Assembly (NCBI GenBank): GCA_001775445.1
Contig: MEWV01000015.1
Span: forward strand, 11,771-27,471
DNA from: Candidatus Adlerbacteria bacterium RIFCSPHIGHO2_02_FULL_54_18
GTDB taxonomy: Bacteria > Patescibacteriota > Minisyncoccia > Phycocordibacterales > SBAW01
Direction: 5' to 3'
DNA length: 15,701 nt
A model generated the notes under the pieces. That model did no database searches and was not told the origin of the DNA. It saw only the letters and a list, made by a program, of their open reading frames with translations. Numbering within the stretch: the first letter of the stretch is position 1; each line of letters begins with the position of its first letter. Both the position numbers and the translations under genes were made by a program. Shown here in pieces: positions 1 to 6,696 of this stretch.

Positions 1-6
1 TCAAAC

Positions 7-37
7 AAAAGCGCCCGCCATATTGGCGGGCGCTTTT
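7..37. terminator. Strong hairpin terminator, possibly bidirectional
   Basis: A perfect inverted repeat: the 14-base arm AAAAGCGCCCGCCA (7-20), a TAT loop (21-23) and its exact complement (24-37). The A-run on one side and T-run on the other make it a candidate intrinsic terminator for either strand. The T-run is only four bases on plus; on minus it reads TTTTGTTTGA. It probably ends a gene lying left of the window, or a minus-strand transcript from the structured stretch at 46-115. Confidence 0.75.
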
Positions 38-45
38 GCGTCTGA

Positions 46-115
46 GGGGCCCATTTCGACTCGGTTGGGTCTAATGGAACTAGCCGCCCCAAACCCCTGT
101 AAACCCCCGAAGGGG
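46..115. other. Structured non-coding stretch of unknown role
   Basis: Nested complementary segments can fold into one long interrupted hairpin: GGGGC (46-50) with GCCCC (86-90), CCATT (51-55) with AATGG (73-77), GACTC (58-62) with GGGTC (67-71) around a GGTT loop. A separate small hairpin follows, CCCC (105-108), loop GAA, GGGG (112-115). No ORF or known RNA family is recognised. It could be a small RNA, a leader or a 3' UTR, and the strand cannot be decided. On the minus strand it would be followed directly by the terminator at 7-37, the arrangement expected of a short independent RNA. Confidence 0.35.
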
Positions 116-142
116 AGTACTCTTAAAGTATAGCATTTGTAT

Positions 143-206
143 TTGACTGAGCCGCTAGTGTACAGATAAACGGCGCAAAAGATATATTGTGCGACGTTAG
201 TATAAT
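143..206 (+). promoter_or_regulatory. Candidate promoters for the gene at 229
   Basis: Two possible sigma-70-type signals. One is a perfect -10 TATAAT at 201-206 without a clear -35. The other is TTGACT (143-148), a 16-base spacer and GATAAA (165-170). The TATAAT would place transcription start near 213, downstream of the TTG at 187 and about 16 bases before the ATG at 229. That supports the ATG as the true start. Confidence 0.45.
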
Positions 207-228
207 CACGCCGTGTACACTATTGTCT

Positions 229-885
229 ATGACCACACAGTATGCACGCGAGATGCGCGCCCTCCTCTCCCCCGCCGAGCACGGCGTGTTTAAAAAATTA
301 TCGACGCCGCAAAAAATTCAGGACTATCTCGACCACCTCCCTATCAATTTTGAGCTCGTAGGGGAGACCCTCTACTCGCCACGACGAGTACTGCAAGAAA
401 ATAAGGCGCACTGCGTAGAAGGGGCCCTTTTTGCCGCAGCCGCTCTGTGCTATCATGGCCAACCGCCGCTCCTCCTTGATATCCAAACCACCGCCGATGA
501 CTACGATCACGTCCTCGCGCTCTTTAAAGAAGAAGGGCGTTGGGGCGCCATAAGCAAGACCAACCACACGATACTGCGCTGGCGCGACCCGGTGTACAAG
601 AATCCGCGCGAGCTCGCGATGTCGTACTTCCACGAATATTTTTTAGAACACCGGCGCAAGACCATGCGCGCCTACTCGCGGCCGTTTAACCTGTCGCGCT
701 ACGCGCCGCACTGGGTCACTTCGGAGGCAGACCTCGACCAACTCATCATAGACCTCGACGACTCTCCCCACTCCCCTGTTGCGCCCCGGCATGCGATGCG
801 GCGCTTGCGTAATGCCCATCCTATTGAAACAAAAGTCTTAACTATTACCGAATGGCTACCCTCCGGCAAAAAAACAAAGCTTTAA
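229..885 (+). CDS. Unrecognised protein, transglutaminase-like candidate
   Basis: A 218-residue soluble-looking protein with no signal peptide or membrane segment. The central part has a cysteine in the context ENKAHCVEGAL and, about 45 residues on, a histidine in DYDHVLALF, followed by GRWGAISKTNH. This Cys...His order resembles transglutaminase-like/papain-fold domains, where a Cys opens a helix and a His precedes a hydrophobic strand. The usual third Asp is not evident; Ser or Asn stands near its place, so catalysis is uncertain. The C-terminal third is charged. The reading frame opens at a TTG (187), but I chose the ATG at 229 because a TATAAT at 201-206 lies between the two. It is a single plus-strand gene convergent with the ABC permease and closed by the terminator at 1000-1032. 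That it is a gene is well supported; the fold is inferred. Confidence 0.7.
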   Translation: MTTQYAREMRALLSPAEHGVFKKLSTPQKIQDYLDHLPINFELVGETLYSPRRVLQENKAHCVEGALFAAAALCYHGQPPLLLDIQTTADDYDHVLALFKEEGRWGAISKTNHTILRWRDPVYKNPRELAMSYFHEYFLEHRRKTMRAYSRPFNLSRYAPHWVTSEADLDQLIIDLDDSPHSPVAPRHAMRRLRNAHPIETKVLTITEWLPSGKKTKL

Positions 886-898
886 CTTCATTAAAGCT
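878..898. repeat. Small perfect hairpin over the stop codon
   Basis: AGCTTTAA (878-885), loop CTTCA, TTAAAGCT (891-898). The left arm includes the stop codon of the gene at 229-885. There is no T-run, so it is more likely a 3'-end stabilising hairpin than a terminator. Confidence 0.4.
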
Positions 899-908
899 AA
901 GATAACGG

Positions 909-935
909 AGGAGGCCTACCGCCTCCAGGCCTCCT
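909..935. repeat. Inverted repeat in 3' intergenic region
   Basis: AGGAGGCCT (909-917), nine-base loop, AGGCCTCCT (927-935). The loop contains GCCTCC, which can pair with either arm, so alternative folds are possible. There is no T-run. It lies between the two convergent genes, upstream of the real terminator. Confidence 0.4.
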
Positions 936-999
936 ACTAGCATCCCCTACTTACTGAGTTAGTGTCGTCAAGCGCGGAGAACAGTACCGCGTTGATATC

Positions 1000-1032
1000 G
1001 CCGCCGAGGTTTGACCCCGGCGGCTTTTTTTT
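1000..1032 (+). terminator. Intrinsic terminator of the gene at 229-885
   Basis: Stem GCCGCCG (1000-1006) with CGGCGGC (1018-1024), plus an inner GG/CC pair, followed by eight T (1025-1032). The T-run overlaps the TAA stop of the convergent permease gene. On the minus strand the same stem has no following T-run, so it would end plus-strand transcripts only. Confidence 0.85.
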
Positions 1033-1804
1033 AGGCCTTTACCCCTACCCCGCTTTTAAAGAGCCACAAAACTATGCACAAAAAGAGTGTCGTCATAGCA
1101 AGGAGGACACTAAAGCAGATCCACACAGGAATGTCGGAAACCCCGAGGAATCCCCACCGGAAGGCGTTGACCATGTAGAGTATCGGGTTGGCAAGAGAGA
1201 CCTTTTGCCAAAACTCCGGAAATTGCTGTATCGAGTAGAAGATACCGCCGAGGTAGGTAAGCGGGGTCAACACGAAGGTAGGTACGATCGAAATCCCGTC
1301 AAACCCTTTGGCAAATACTCCGTTGATGAGCCCTCCGAGCGAAAAGAGCACCGAGGTCAAGAGTATGGAGGCGAGCAGCACGAGCACGCTGTGTATCGCC
1401 AGATGGGTAAAGAAAAGCGATACTCCGAGCACAAAGAATCCTACAATAAGCCCGCGCACCACTCCCCCGCTCACGAAGCCCAGGATGATTACCCAGTCGG
1501 GCATCGGCGAAACAAGAAGTTCATCGATGTTGCGCATAAACTTGGCAAAGTAGAAATTCGACACCGTGTTCATATAAGAGCTCGTTATGACCGACATCAT
1601 AATGAGTCCCGGCACGATAAACTGGATGTATGAGTAGCCGTCTATAGGCGCGAGCTGTGAACCGATAAAGGTTCCAAAAACAATGAAATAGAGCGAGGTG
1701 GTGACCACCGGCGGCAGTAATGTCTGCGCCCAAATGCGGAAGATACGCACCACCTCTTTGCGCATCATTGTGTAGTATGCTGTCCAGATTTTTGCCGATG
1801 TCAT
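1031..1804 (-). CDS. ABC-2 type transporter permease
   Basis: A 257-residue integral membrane protein of the ABC-2 permease family (YadH/NodJ type, same length class). It forms the membrane channel of an exporter with the ATPase encoded just upstream. Visible features are a short cytoplasmic N-terminus with KEVVRIFR, a first membrane helix at about 25-50, and about six hydrophobic segments in all. The family-typical stretch LTPLTYLGGIFYSIQQFP lies before the last loop, then NPILYMVNAFRWGFLG and a final helix near 225-250. Its ATG overlaps the ATPase stop as ATGA (1801-1804), indicating translational coupling. Substrate cannot be read from sequence; family members export polysaccharides, lipids or drugs. 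No intrinsic terminator is seen downstream on the minus strand. Confidence 0.93.
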   Translation of the reverse strand: MTSAKIWTAYYTMMRKEVVRIFRIWAQTLLPPVVTTSLYFIVFGTFIGSQLAPIDGYSYIQFIVPGLIMMSVITSSYMNTVSNFYFAKFMRNIDELLVSPMPDWVIILGFVSGGVVRGLIVGFFVLGVSLFFTHLAIHSVLVLLASILLTSVLFSLGGLINGVFAKGFDGISIVPTFVLTPLTYLGGIFYSIQQFPEFWQKVSLANPILYMVNAFRWGFLGVSDIPVWICFSVLLAMTTLFLCIVLWLFKSGVGVKA

Positions 1805-2553
1805 AGGGTTTTTTTAGCCGCATCTCCTTCTATCAGACCGAGATATATATCCTCGAGCTTTTCTTCTCCGTGGCGGGCAAGGAGCGCCTGCATCGGCTCG
1901 TTGATGAGTATCTCGCCTTTGTTTATAATCGCCACCGTACGGCACAGCTGTTCGGCCTCTTCTAAATAGTGGGTGGTGAGGATGACAGTGGTGCCCTCGG
2001 CGTTCATACGGCGCAAAAATATCCACATAGCGCGGCGCAATTCGACATCAACTCCCGCGGTGGGCTCATCGAGTATAAGGAGTCGGGGCTTGTGGATGAG
2101 CGCGCGGGCTATCATAAGCCGGCGCTTCATTCCGCCGGAGAGCTTTTGCGACGGCTCATTGCGCTTTTCCCACAGCCCGAGGTCTATGAGGAGCGGTTCG
2201 GCGTTTTTGAGCGCCTCGCTGCGCGGGATGCCGTAGTAGCCCGCCTGGGTGACGACAATATCCTCGACCTTTTCGAAGATATTAAAGTTGAACTCCTGCG
2301 GCACCAGTCCGATATAGGTTTTAGCGCGTGAGGCGTCTTTTGGCATATCGTGGCCGAAGATCCTCGCCTCTCCGGATGTTTTATTAATAAGTCCAGTTAG
2401 TATCCCTATCAGTGTTGTCTTACCCGCGCCATTGGGCCCCAAGAGTGCAAAAAAGTCCCCCTCCTCTACCGAGAGGGATATTCCTTTGAGCGCCTTAACC
2501 CCCGTGTCGTATGTTTTTGTGAGTTCGGAGACGAATACTGCAGGAGACGACAT
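1801..2553 (-). CDS. ABC exporter ATP-binding subunit
   Basis: A 250-residue nucleotide-binding protein of the ABC-2 exporter class that energises the permease at 1031-1804. Motifs are in order: A-loop region TKTYDTG, Walker A GPNGAGKTT, Q-loop within GLVPQEFN, signature LSGGMKRRL, Walker B LLILDEPTAGVD, and the H-loop histidine in TTHYLEEAE. All catalytic residues are present. A C-terminal tail of about 30 residues follows, as in CcmA/DrrA/NatA-like ATPases. The start ATG (2551-2553) follows GCAGGGGACT, a modest SD, and an extended -10 (2564-2569). A 10-bp inverted repeat spans this start (2535-2568). The DUF378 gene lies 30 bases upstream on the same strand. Substrate unknown. Confidence 0.96.
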   Translation of the reverse strand: MSSPAVFVSELTKTYDTGVKALKGISLSVEEGDFFALLGPNGAGKTTLIGILTGLINKTSGEARIFGHDMPKDASRAKTYIGLVPQEFNFNIFEKVEDIVVTQAGYYGIPRSEALKNAEPLLIDLGLWEKRNEPSQKLSGGMKRRLMIARALIHKPRLLILDEPTAGVDVELRRAMWIFLRRMNAEGTTVILTTHYLEEAEQLCRTVAIINKGEILINEPMQALLARHGEEKLEDIYLGLIEGDAAKKTL

Positions 2554-2568
2554 AGTCCCCTGCAGTAT
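2535..2568 (-). promoter_or_regulatory. Palindrome spanning start codon and -10 of the ABC operon
   Basis: Perfect 10-base arms ATACTGCAGG (2535-2544) and CCTGCAGTAT (2559-2568) are separated by 14 bases holding the ATPase start codon. The right arm overlaps the -10 hexamer (2564-2569). As DNA it could be an operator. As RNA in transcripts entering from the DUF378 gene it would put the SD bases in a stem and the AUG in the loop. Confidence 0.5.
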
Positions 2569-2572
2569 ACCA
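2564..2572 (-). promoter_or_regulatory. Extended -10 promoter of the ABC operon
   Basis: Read on the minus strand, TGG is followed by TATACT (2572 to 2564), an extended -10 (TGn-TATACT), with no good -35. The hexamer ends ten bases before the ATPase ATG, so the predicted 5' leader is only a few bases long. Confidence 0.5.
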
Positions 2573-2583
2573 TAGACGCTTTT

Positions 2584-2808
2584 TTACATCCCCGAGCAGG
2601 TGCGGCAGTCCCCCTTGTGCGATACAAGCGCCCAGACGGCCGAAAGGCCGACCAGGATGTAGACAAGCCACTCTACCTGCGGCCAGGAGCCGAGTATCAT
2701 CCCGACCACGTTCCAATCGGCGTTCATAAATCCGCCAAGGCCGATGAGTCCCCAGTTGAGACCGCCGACTACGAGGAAAATGAAGCCGACCATGTGTAAT
2801 GCTTTCAT
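2584..2808 (-). CDS. DUF378 small membrane protein (YuzA-like)
   Basis: A 74-residue protein with two membrane helices, matching DUF378. The family hallmark GGLNWGLIGLGGF lies at about residues 15-27, then a short loop and a second helix in VEWLVYILVGLSAVWALV (about 45-63). The C-terminal tail has two cysteines (CRTC), a possible metal or disulfide site not needed by the family. The role of DUF378 is unknown. The gene sits upstream of the ABC operon by 30 bases. A TATAAA at 2814-2819 (minus) ends six bases before the ATG and there is no SD, so the mRNA is predicted to be leaderless. Confidence 0.88.
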   Translation of the reverse strand: MKALHMVGFIFLVVGGLNWGLIGLGGFMNADWNVVGMILGSWPQVEWLVYILVGLSAVWALVSHKGDCRTCSGM

Positions 2809-2813
2809 AGTGT

Positions 2814-2819
2814 ATTTAT
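2814..2819 (-). promoter_or_regulatory. -10 element giving a leaderless DUF378 mRNA
   Basis: The minus strand reads TATAAA, six bases (TACACT), then the ATG at 2808. The normal -10 to +1 distance puts transcription start on the A of ATG. No convincing -35 is seen. Confidence 0.45.
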
Positions 2820-2852
2820 ATGGAGAAAGGATTAGTAGCGGGCTCGACCACT

Positions 2853-2948
2853 GACCTGTCTCATTGCACAGGTCTTCCGCTACCTAAAGTATGAGGTATG
2901 TTTGCGATGTCGTCTGCTCCGGTGGGGATAGTAAAGAAAGAAGACCTG
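2853..2948. other. Mutually exclusive inverted repeats after the M23 gene
   Basis: GACCTGT (2853-2859) pairs with ACAGGTC (2868-2874) in a local hairpin. The same right arm, extended as CAGGTCTTC (2869-2877), also pairs perfectly with GAAGACCTG (2940-2948), which touches the M23 stop codon. The two folds exclude each other. There is no T-run, so ordinary intrinsic termination is not supported. This 141-base gap holds no ORF. Confidence 0.35.
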
Positions 2949-2949
2949 A

Positions 2950-4245
2950 TTAAAGCCCCGGCAAATAGGAGAGTGGATTGAGGTAAGCGTTGAGGGGCGC
3001 CACGGGGATAAAGGCGGTGTAGCCGCTGTTGCAGGTGTACTGCTTAAACGACACCGCGCTCGACACATAGACCGTGAAGTGCAGGTGCGGGCCGGTGGCG
3101 TAGCCGGTGTTGCCCGCATAGCCGACCAGTTCACCCGTCCCCACCGACTGCCCTTTTGAAACCGAGATATTGGAGAGGTGCGCGTACAGCGTGGTCAGCC
3201 CGTTTTTGTGCTTTACCAGCACCCACTTGCCATACTGGCAGTTTTTGACAGCCCCCAAGTTTATCTCTTGTACTACGCCGGACAGCGCCGCCCGCACCGG
3301 CGTACCGACAGAGGCCCTAAAGTCTATGCCGTTATGCCCGTTGCCGCTGTATGCTCCCGACTGGGAAAAGGTTGTGTTGCCGAAGTATTGTGTAAAACAA
3401 CTCTCTCCGTTTTTAATACCGACCGCACATAAAGAGTTGCGCACATTGTCGAGCGGCCAGCTCAAAATGCCTCTGGCCGCGCCGGGGACACTGCTTGTGT
3501 CGGCTGGGCCGAGGCCCACGGCAAGCCGCACCAGCTCCGACTCAAACGACTTTTGCTCATCCTCTTTCTGCGCGATGAGTTTTTGGTACTCGCTTTCTTT
3601 GCTTTTTGTCTGCGTAAGCAATGTGGTCTGGTCGGCTTTTGCGGTGGTGACCCCTTGTTTTTGCTCGGTTAAGTTGCTCTTGAGCCGCGCGAGTTCTTGG
3701 CGCCTGGCCTCGGCGCTGGTTTTGCTCACTCGCAGATCGCTGCGCAGGGCGCCCAAGTCCTCTACCCGGTTTTGCAGGTCGCTGCGCAGGCTGGCCAAGT
3801 TTACCGCCTCGTCAAAAAAGCCGGAGAGCGTACCGCCACCAAAAAGGGCTATTATCAGCTCCTCTTGGTCGGTCTGCCCGAGCCGACGCAGCGAGGCGGC
3901 TATGCCGCCCTTGGCATCGCCCATCTTCTCTTCTGTGGTGCGTATGTCCCCCGACAGAGTGCTTATCTCTTTGTCCTTCTGCGACATCTGCGTCGTGGTC
4001 AGAGTTACGCTTTTTTGGAGTTTTTGTATCTGCAGGTCGAGCGCCTTTATAGCATTTTGGAGGGTCTGCTTTTGGGCGGTGGTGGAGTTGAGGTCCTTCT
4101 GCAGAGCCGCTATCTCGTCCTTGAGCTTTTGTATCTGCGCGCTGGCGGTGTCTACTTGCGCCTGGATCTCGGGGCTGGGGTCTTGGGCAAAAGCTGGGGT
4201 TGCCAGCGCCAGCAAAAGAGCAGTAACCAGAAGGGAGCGTGGCAT
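2950..4245 (-). CDS. Secreted coiled-coil LytM/M23 peptidoglycan hydrolase
   Basis: A 431-residue exported protein with EnvC-like architecture. It has a signal peptide (MPRSLLVTALLLALATPAFA, likely cut before QDPS), a Gln/Lys/Thr-rich coiled coil at about residues 25-240, then a C-terminal LytM (peptidase M23) domain at about 275-431. Zinc and catalytic residues are intact: H304 and D308 in HNGID, the His of LYAHLS, and H387/H389 in GPHLHF. It is therefore likely an active endopeptidase, unlike E. coli EnvC, whose LytM is degenerate. Four cysteines in the LytM region may form disulfides. The frame stays open to 4452, but that extension overlaps gltX and lacks a signal peptide. The ATG at 4243-4245, ten bases after the gltX stop and with AGGG upstream, is the convincing start. 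It is the last gene of the wall/division operon and probably splits septal wall. Confidence 0.93.
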   Translation of the reverse strand: MPRSLLVTALLLALATPAFAQDPSPEIQAQVDTASAQIQKLKDEIAALQKDLNSTTAQKQTLQNAIKALDLQIQKLQKSVTLTTTQMSQKDKEISTLSGDIRTTEEKMGDAKGGIAASLRRLGQTDQEELIIALFGGGTLSGFFDEAVNLASLRSDLQNRVEDLGALRSDLRVSKTSAEARRQELARLKSNLTEQKQGVTTAKADQTTLLTQTKSKESEYQKLIAQKEDEQKSFESELVRLAVGLGPADTSSVPGAARGILSWPLDNVRNSLCAVGIKNGESCFTQYFGNTTFSQSGAYSGNGHNGIDFRASVGTPVRAALSGVVQEINLGAVKNCQYGKWVLVKHKNGLTTLYAHLSNISVSKGQSVGTGELVGYAGNTGYATGPHLHFTVYVSSAVSFKQYTCNSGYTAFIPVAPLNAYLNPLSYLPGL

Positions 4246-4255
4246 TTGCCCTATT

Positions 4256-5557
4256 TTATAATTTTTGGAGCGCTTGGGCAATACGCTCCAGCGTCTCCGC
4301 CTTGCCCAAAATGCTACAGAGAGTGAAGGGGTCAGGAGACTTTTCGCGCCCGGAGAGCGCGACGCGCAGGGGCCAAAGCACCTCCCCCCTGCCCTGGTCG
4401 GTCGCGTAGGGCCAGAGTATGTCTTTAAGTTGTGCGGGGGTGAATCCTTCATCAGGAATATTCTGTAGAATCTCGGAGAGCGTCTTCAAGTGATTTGACG
4501 CAACCTCAGCGGTAATCTTTCCTCCCTGTAAGAGGAACTCCGGCTTGTAGGCAATGCCGCCGAGGAAGTCAAACTCGTCCTCGAGCGCCTTGGCCGCCTC
4601 TTTAAGAGTTTTGGCGTGCTCTTTAAGCAGCGGCACAAGCCGCGGGTCAACATCTTTTTGGGCAAATTCTTTAAGCCGCGCCGCGTACTCGCTGTCGGAG
4701 AGCTTTTTGAGATGCTCATGATTGAACCAAAGAAGTTTTGTTTCGTCAAACATCGCAGGACTCTTTTGTACACGGTCGAGTGTAAACTCAGTGATTAATT
4801 CTTCTTTCGAATAAATTTCTTTTTCTCCCGCGGGGTGCCAACCTAAAAAGGAATCGTAATTCAAAATTGCTTCGGGCACGTATCCCAATTTTTTATATTC
4901 AGTAATTGCAACCGCGCCCTTGCGCTTCGAAAGCTTGCTACGGTCGCTGCTGACAATAAGCGGCAGGTGCGCATACTTTGGCCGCGGCACCCCAAGGGCT
5001 TCTTGAATCAAAATTTGTCTCGGCGTATTCGAAATATGATCTTCCCCCCGCACCACATGGGTCACCCCTTCGTCCCAGTCGTCAACGACTACGGCGAAAT
5101 GAAAGAGCGGCTCGGTAAAACTTTTTGCAATAATAAAATCTTTTAGTTCCGTAGTATCAAATTCAATTTGGCCATGTACTGCATCAAAAAAAGAAATAAT
5201 CTTGTTTGGATTTCTAAAACGAATTACCTCGCTTCGGCCATCCGGTTCTTTTGGTTCCTCTTTTGCCACATAGATTTTGTCTTCCGCGATAAGTTTGCGA
5301 AGTAGCTCTTCATATCGGGCGGCGTGCTTACTCTGTCGGTATGTCGCGTCTATATCAATACCCAGCCACGCAAGTGATTCGAAAATATTATCTTCAAATT
5401 CTTTTTTTGAGCGCTCTTTATCGGTGTCTTCAATACGCACAATAAATTTGCCTCCGTTGTGCCGTGCAAAAAGATAGGCAAAAATTCCCGCGCGAATTCC
5501 ACCGACATTGAGGTTCCCTGTTGGGCTGGGCGCAAATCTGGTAACTACCTTCGGCAT
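4256..5557 (-). CDS. gltX: Glutamyl-tRNA synthetase
   Basis: A 433-residue class I synthetase charging tRNA(Glu), and probably tRNA(Gln) if the cell uses the amidotransferase route (inference; no gat genes here). The opening VVTRFAPSPTGNLNVGG and the following FIVRIEDTDKERS are diagnostic, as is VRGEDHISNTPRQI. The KMSKS motif appears as KLSKR (208-211 plus R212). The HIGH motif is NVGG: the first His is replaced by Asn17 (codon AAT), whereas GluRS enzymes usually have HIGG or HVGG. It is slightly shorter than E. coli GltX (about 470), with a complete helical C-terminal anticodon domain. The N-terminal two thirds (about 4740-5560) is clearly more AT-rich than the C-terminal part and the flanking genes. 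It lies eight bases after murG, within the operon. Confidence 0.96.
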   Translation of the reverse strand: MPKVVTRFAPSPTGNLNVGGIRAGIFAYLFARHNGGKFIVRIEDTDKERSKKEFEDNIFESLAWLGIDIDATYRQSKHAARYEELLRKLIAEDKIYVAKEEPKEPDGRSEVIRFRNPNKIISFFDAVHGQIEFDTTELKDFIIAKSFTEPLFHFAVVVDDWDEGVTHVVRGEDHISNTPRQILIQEALGVPRPKYAHLPLIVSSDRSKLSKRKGAVAITEYKKLGYVPEAILNYDSFLGWHPAGEKEIYSKEELITEFTLDRVQKSPAMFDETKLLWFNHEHLKKLSDSEYAARLKEFAQKDVDPRLVPLLKEHAKTLKEAAKALEDEFDFLGGIAYKPEFLLQGGKITAEVASNHLKTLSEILQNIPDEGFTPAQLKDILWPYATDQGRGEVLWPLRVALSGREKSPDPFTLCSILGKAETLERIAQALQKL

Positions 5558-5565
5558 AGGATCTA

Positions 5566-6693
5566 TTATTGCTCGTGGGAAAGGGCTATGTCGAGCAGGG
5601 CCGAGGATATCAAGCTCGCGGCGTCGAGGCGGGCAAAGGCGCGCGCGGCAGTGCCCATCGCGTGCTTTATGGGCTCGTGTGTCATAATCCTATTGACTTC
5701 AGACACCAGCAATCCAGGCGTAAGGTTGCCCTGCTCGATGACGGTGCAGGCACCCGCACGTGCGTAGGCGTACGCGTTTTTTGTCTGATGGTCTTCGGCG
5801 GCGGTCGGGAGTGGAATGAGTATCGATGGCAGGCCCCACGAAGCGATTTCAAAAATAGTGGAGCCCGCGCGCGAGATGATAATAGCGGCTGCTCCGGCGA
5901 CCATCCGCGTGGCCAGGTCGTTTAGATATCCGAAGGCCTTGTATCGCTTCGCCAGAGGCGAGTCGCCGAGGATTACTTTTATCCGGTTCTGCACGTCGTC
6001 GATATTATCGGTACCTGTTTGGTGTACCACCTGGTACTTTTCCAGCAATTGAGGCAGGGCCGAAAGCACTACCTCGTTGAGCGCCTGCGCTCCCTGCGAG
6101 CCACCGGTCACATAAATAATGGGCAGGTCTTTGTCGAGTTTTAGGAACTCGTGCGCGCCTTCGCGTGCGGGGACAAGCACTGCTTTGCGAATAGGGTTGC
6201 CGGTGTATGCGCACTTCTCTTTTTTAAAATAATGTGCCGCTTCGGGGAAGGAGACCGCCACTTTTACCGCAAAGGTTCCCGCCCAGCGGTTAACCCGACC
6301 CGGTTCGGCGTCCGACTCGTGGATGATAACGGGGATGCGGAAGAGTTTGGCGGCAAGAAGCGTGGGGAATGAGGCGTATCCTCCCTTACCAAAGACGACG
6401 TCGGGGTAAAGAAAAAATATCCGCAGCACGCTGCGCAAAACTCCCCATCCGGTCTTAAAAAAATCGAAAAAGTTGAGGAGCGAGAAGTAGTTGCGCACCT
6501 TGCCTGCCGCTGTGCTGACAAAGGTGATGTTGTTGGCGATGAGGAGCTCGCGGTCGTACGGGTCGGGGGCTGCATAAAAGAGTTCGGGGTCTACAAGCCG
6601 CCGTTCGCGCGCGATGTCGTTGACGGCCTCGGCGATCGCAATAATAGGGTAAAAATGTCCTCCGCTTCCTCCGCCGGTAAAAAGGATTTTCAT
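5566..6693 (-). CDS. murG: MurG, lipid II-forming N-acetylglucosaminyltransferase
   Basis: A 375-residue peripheral membrane GT-B enzyme that transfers GlcNAc from UDP-GlcNAc to lipid I, making lipid II. Evidence includes the N-terminal glycine loop GGGSGGHFYP (residues 6-15), GKGGYASFP, and HESDAEPGRVNRW (the family's HE-N-PG-N region, here with Ser-Asp for Gln-Asn). Further on are VTGGSQGAQALNE, and the donor-binding block SRAGSTIFEIASWGLPSILIP followed by AEDHQTKNA. The length is normal to slightly long. The start ATG lies three bases after the ftsW stop, and the next gene, gltX, starts eight bases on. It acts on the inner face of the membrane, between MraY and FtsW in the pathway. Confidence 0.97.
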   Translation of the reverse strand: MKILFTGGGSGGHFYPIIAIAEAVNDIARERRLVDPELFYAAPDPYDRELLIANNITFVSTAAGKVRNYFSLLNFFDFFKTGWGVLRSVLRIFFLYPDVVFGKGGYASFPTLLAAKLFRIPVIIHESDAEPGRVNRWAGTFAVKVAVSFPEAAHYFKKEKCAYTGNPIRKAVLVPAREGAHEFLKLDKDLPIIYVTGGSQGAQALNEVVLSALPQLLEKYQVVHQTGTDNIDDVQNRIKVILGDSPLAKRYKAFGYLNDLATRMVAGAAAIIISRAGSTIFEIASWGLPSILIPLPTAAEDHQTKNAYAYARAGACTVIEQGNLTPGLLVSEVNRIMTHEPIKHAMGTAARAFARLDAASLISSALLDIALSHEQ

Positions 6694-6696
6694 AAT

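Noticed and set aside
46..90. Resemblance to the 5' end of tmRNA (GGGGC...TTCGAC)
   Set aside because: No tag reading frame, no T-loop or CCA-side 3' end at the proper distance, and the conserved spacing of the tmRNA 5' end is wrong.
187..228. TTG start 14 codons upstream of the first gene
   Set aside because: It lies upstream of a TATAAT at 201-206 and has no SD; the ATG at 229 is simpler. An upstream promoter could still permit it.
962..1633. Plus-strand ORF of 223 codons opposite the ABC permease
   Set aside because: It is antisense to a clear ABC-2 permease, its start lies before a terminator, and its composition is highly charged and unnatural.
3170..4261. Long plus-strand ORF (363 codons) opposite the M23 gene
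   Set aside because: It is a Ser/Cys/Phe-rich mirror of the coiled-coil hydrolase, has no RBS, and the minus-strand gene has a signal peptide and intact zinc motifs.
4246..4452. N-terminal extension of the M23 protein into gltX
   Set aside because: It overlaps gltX by about 200 bases and hides an otherwise perfect signal peptide that begins at 4245.
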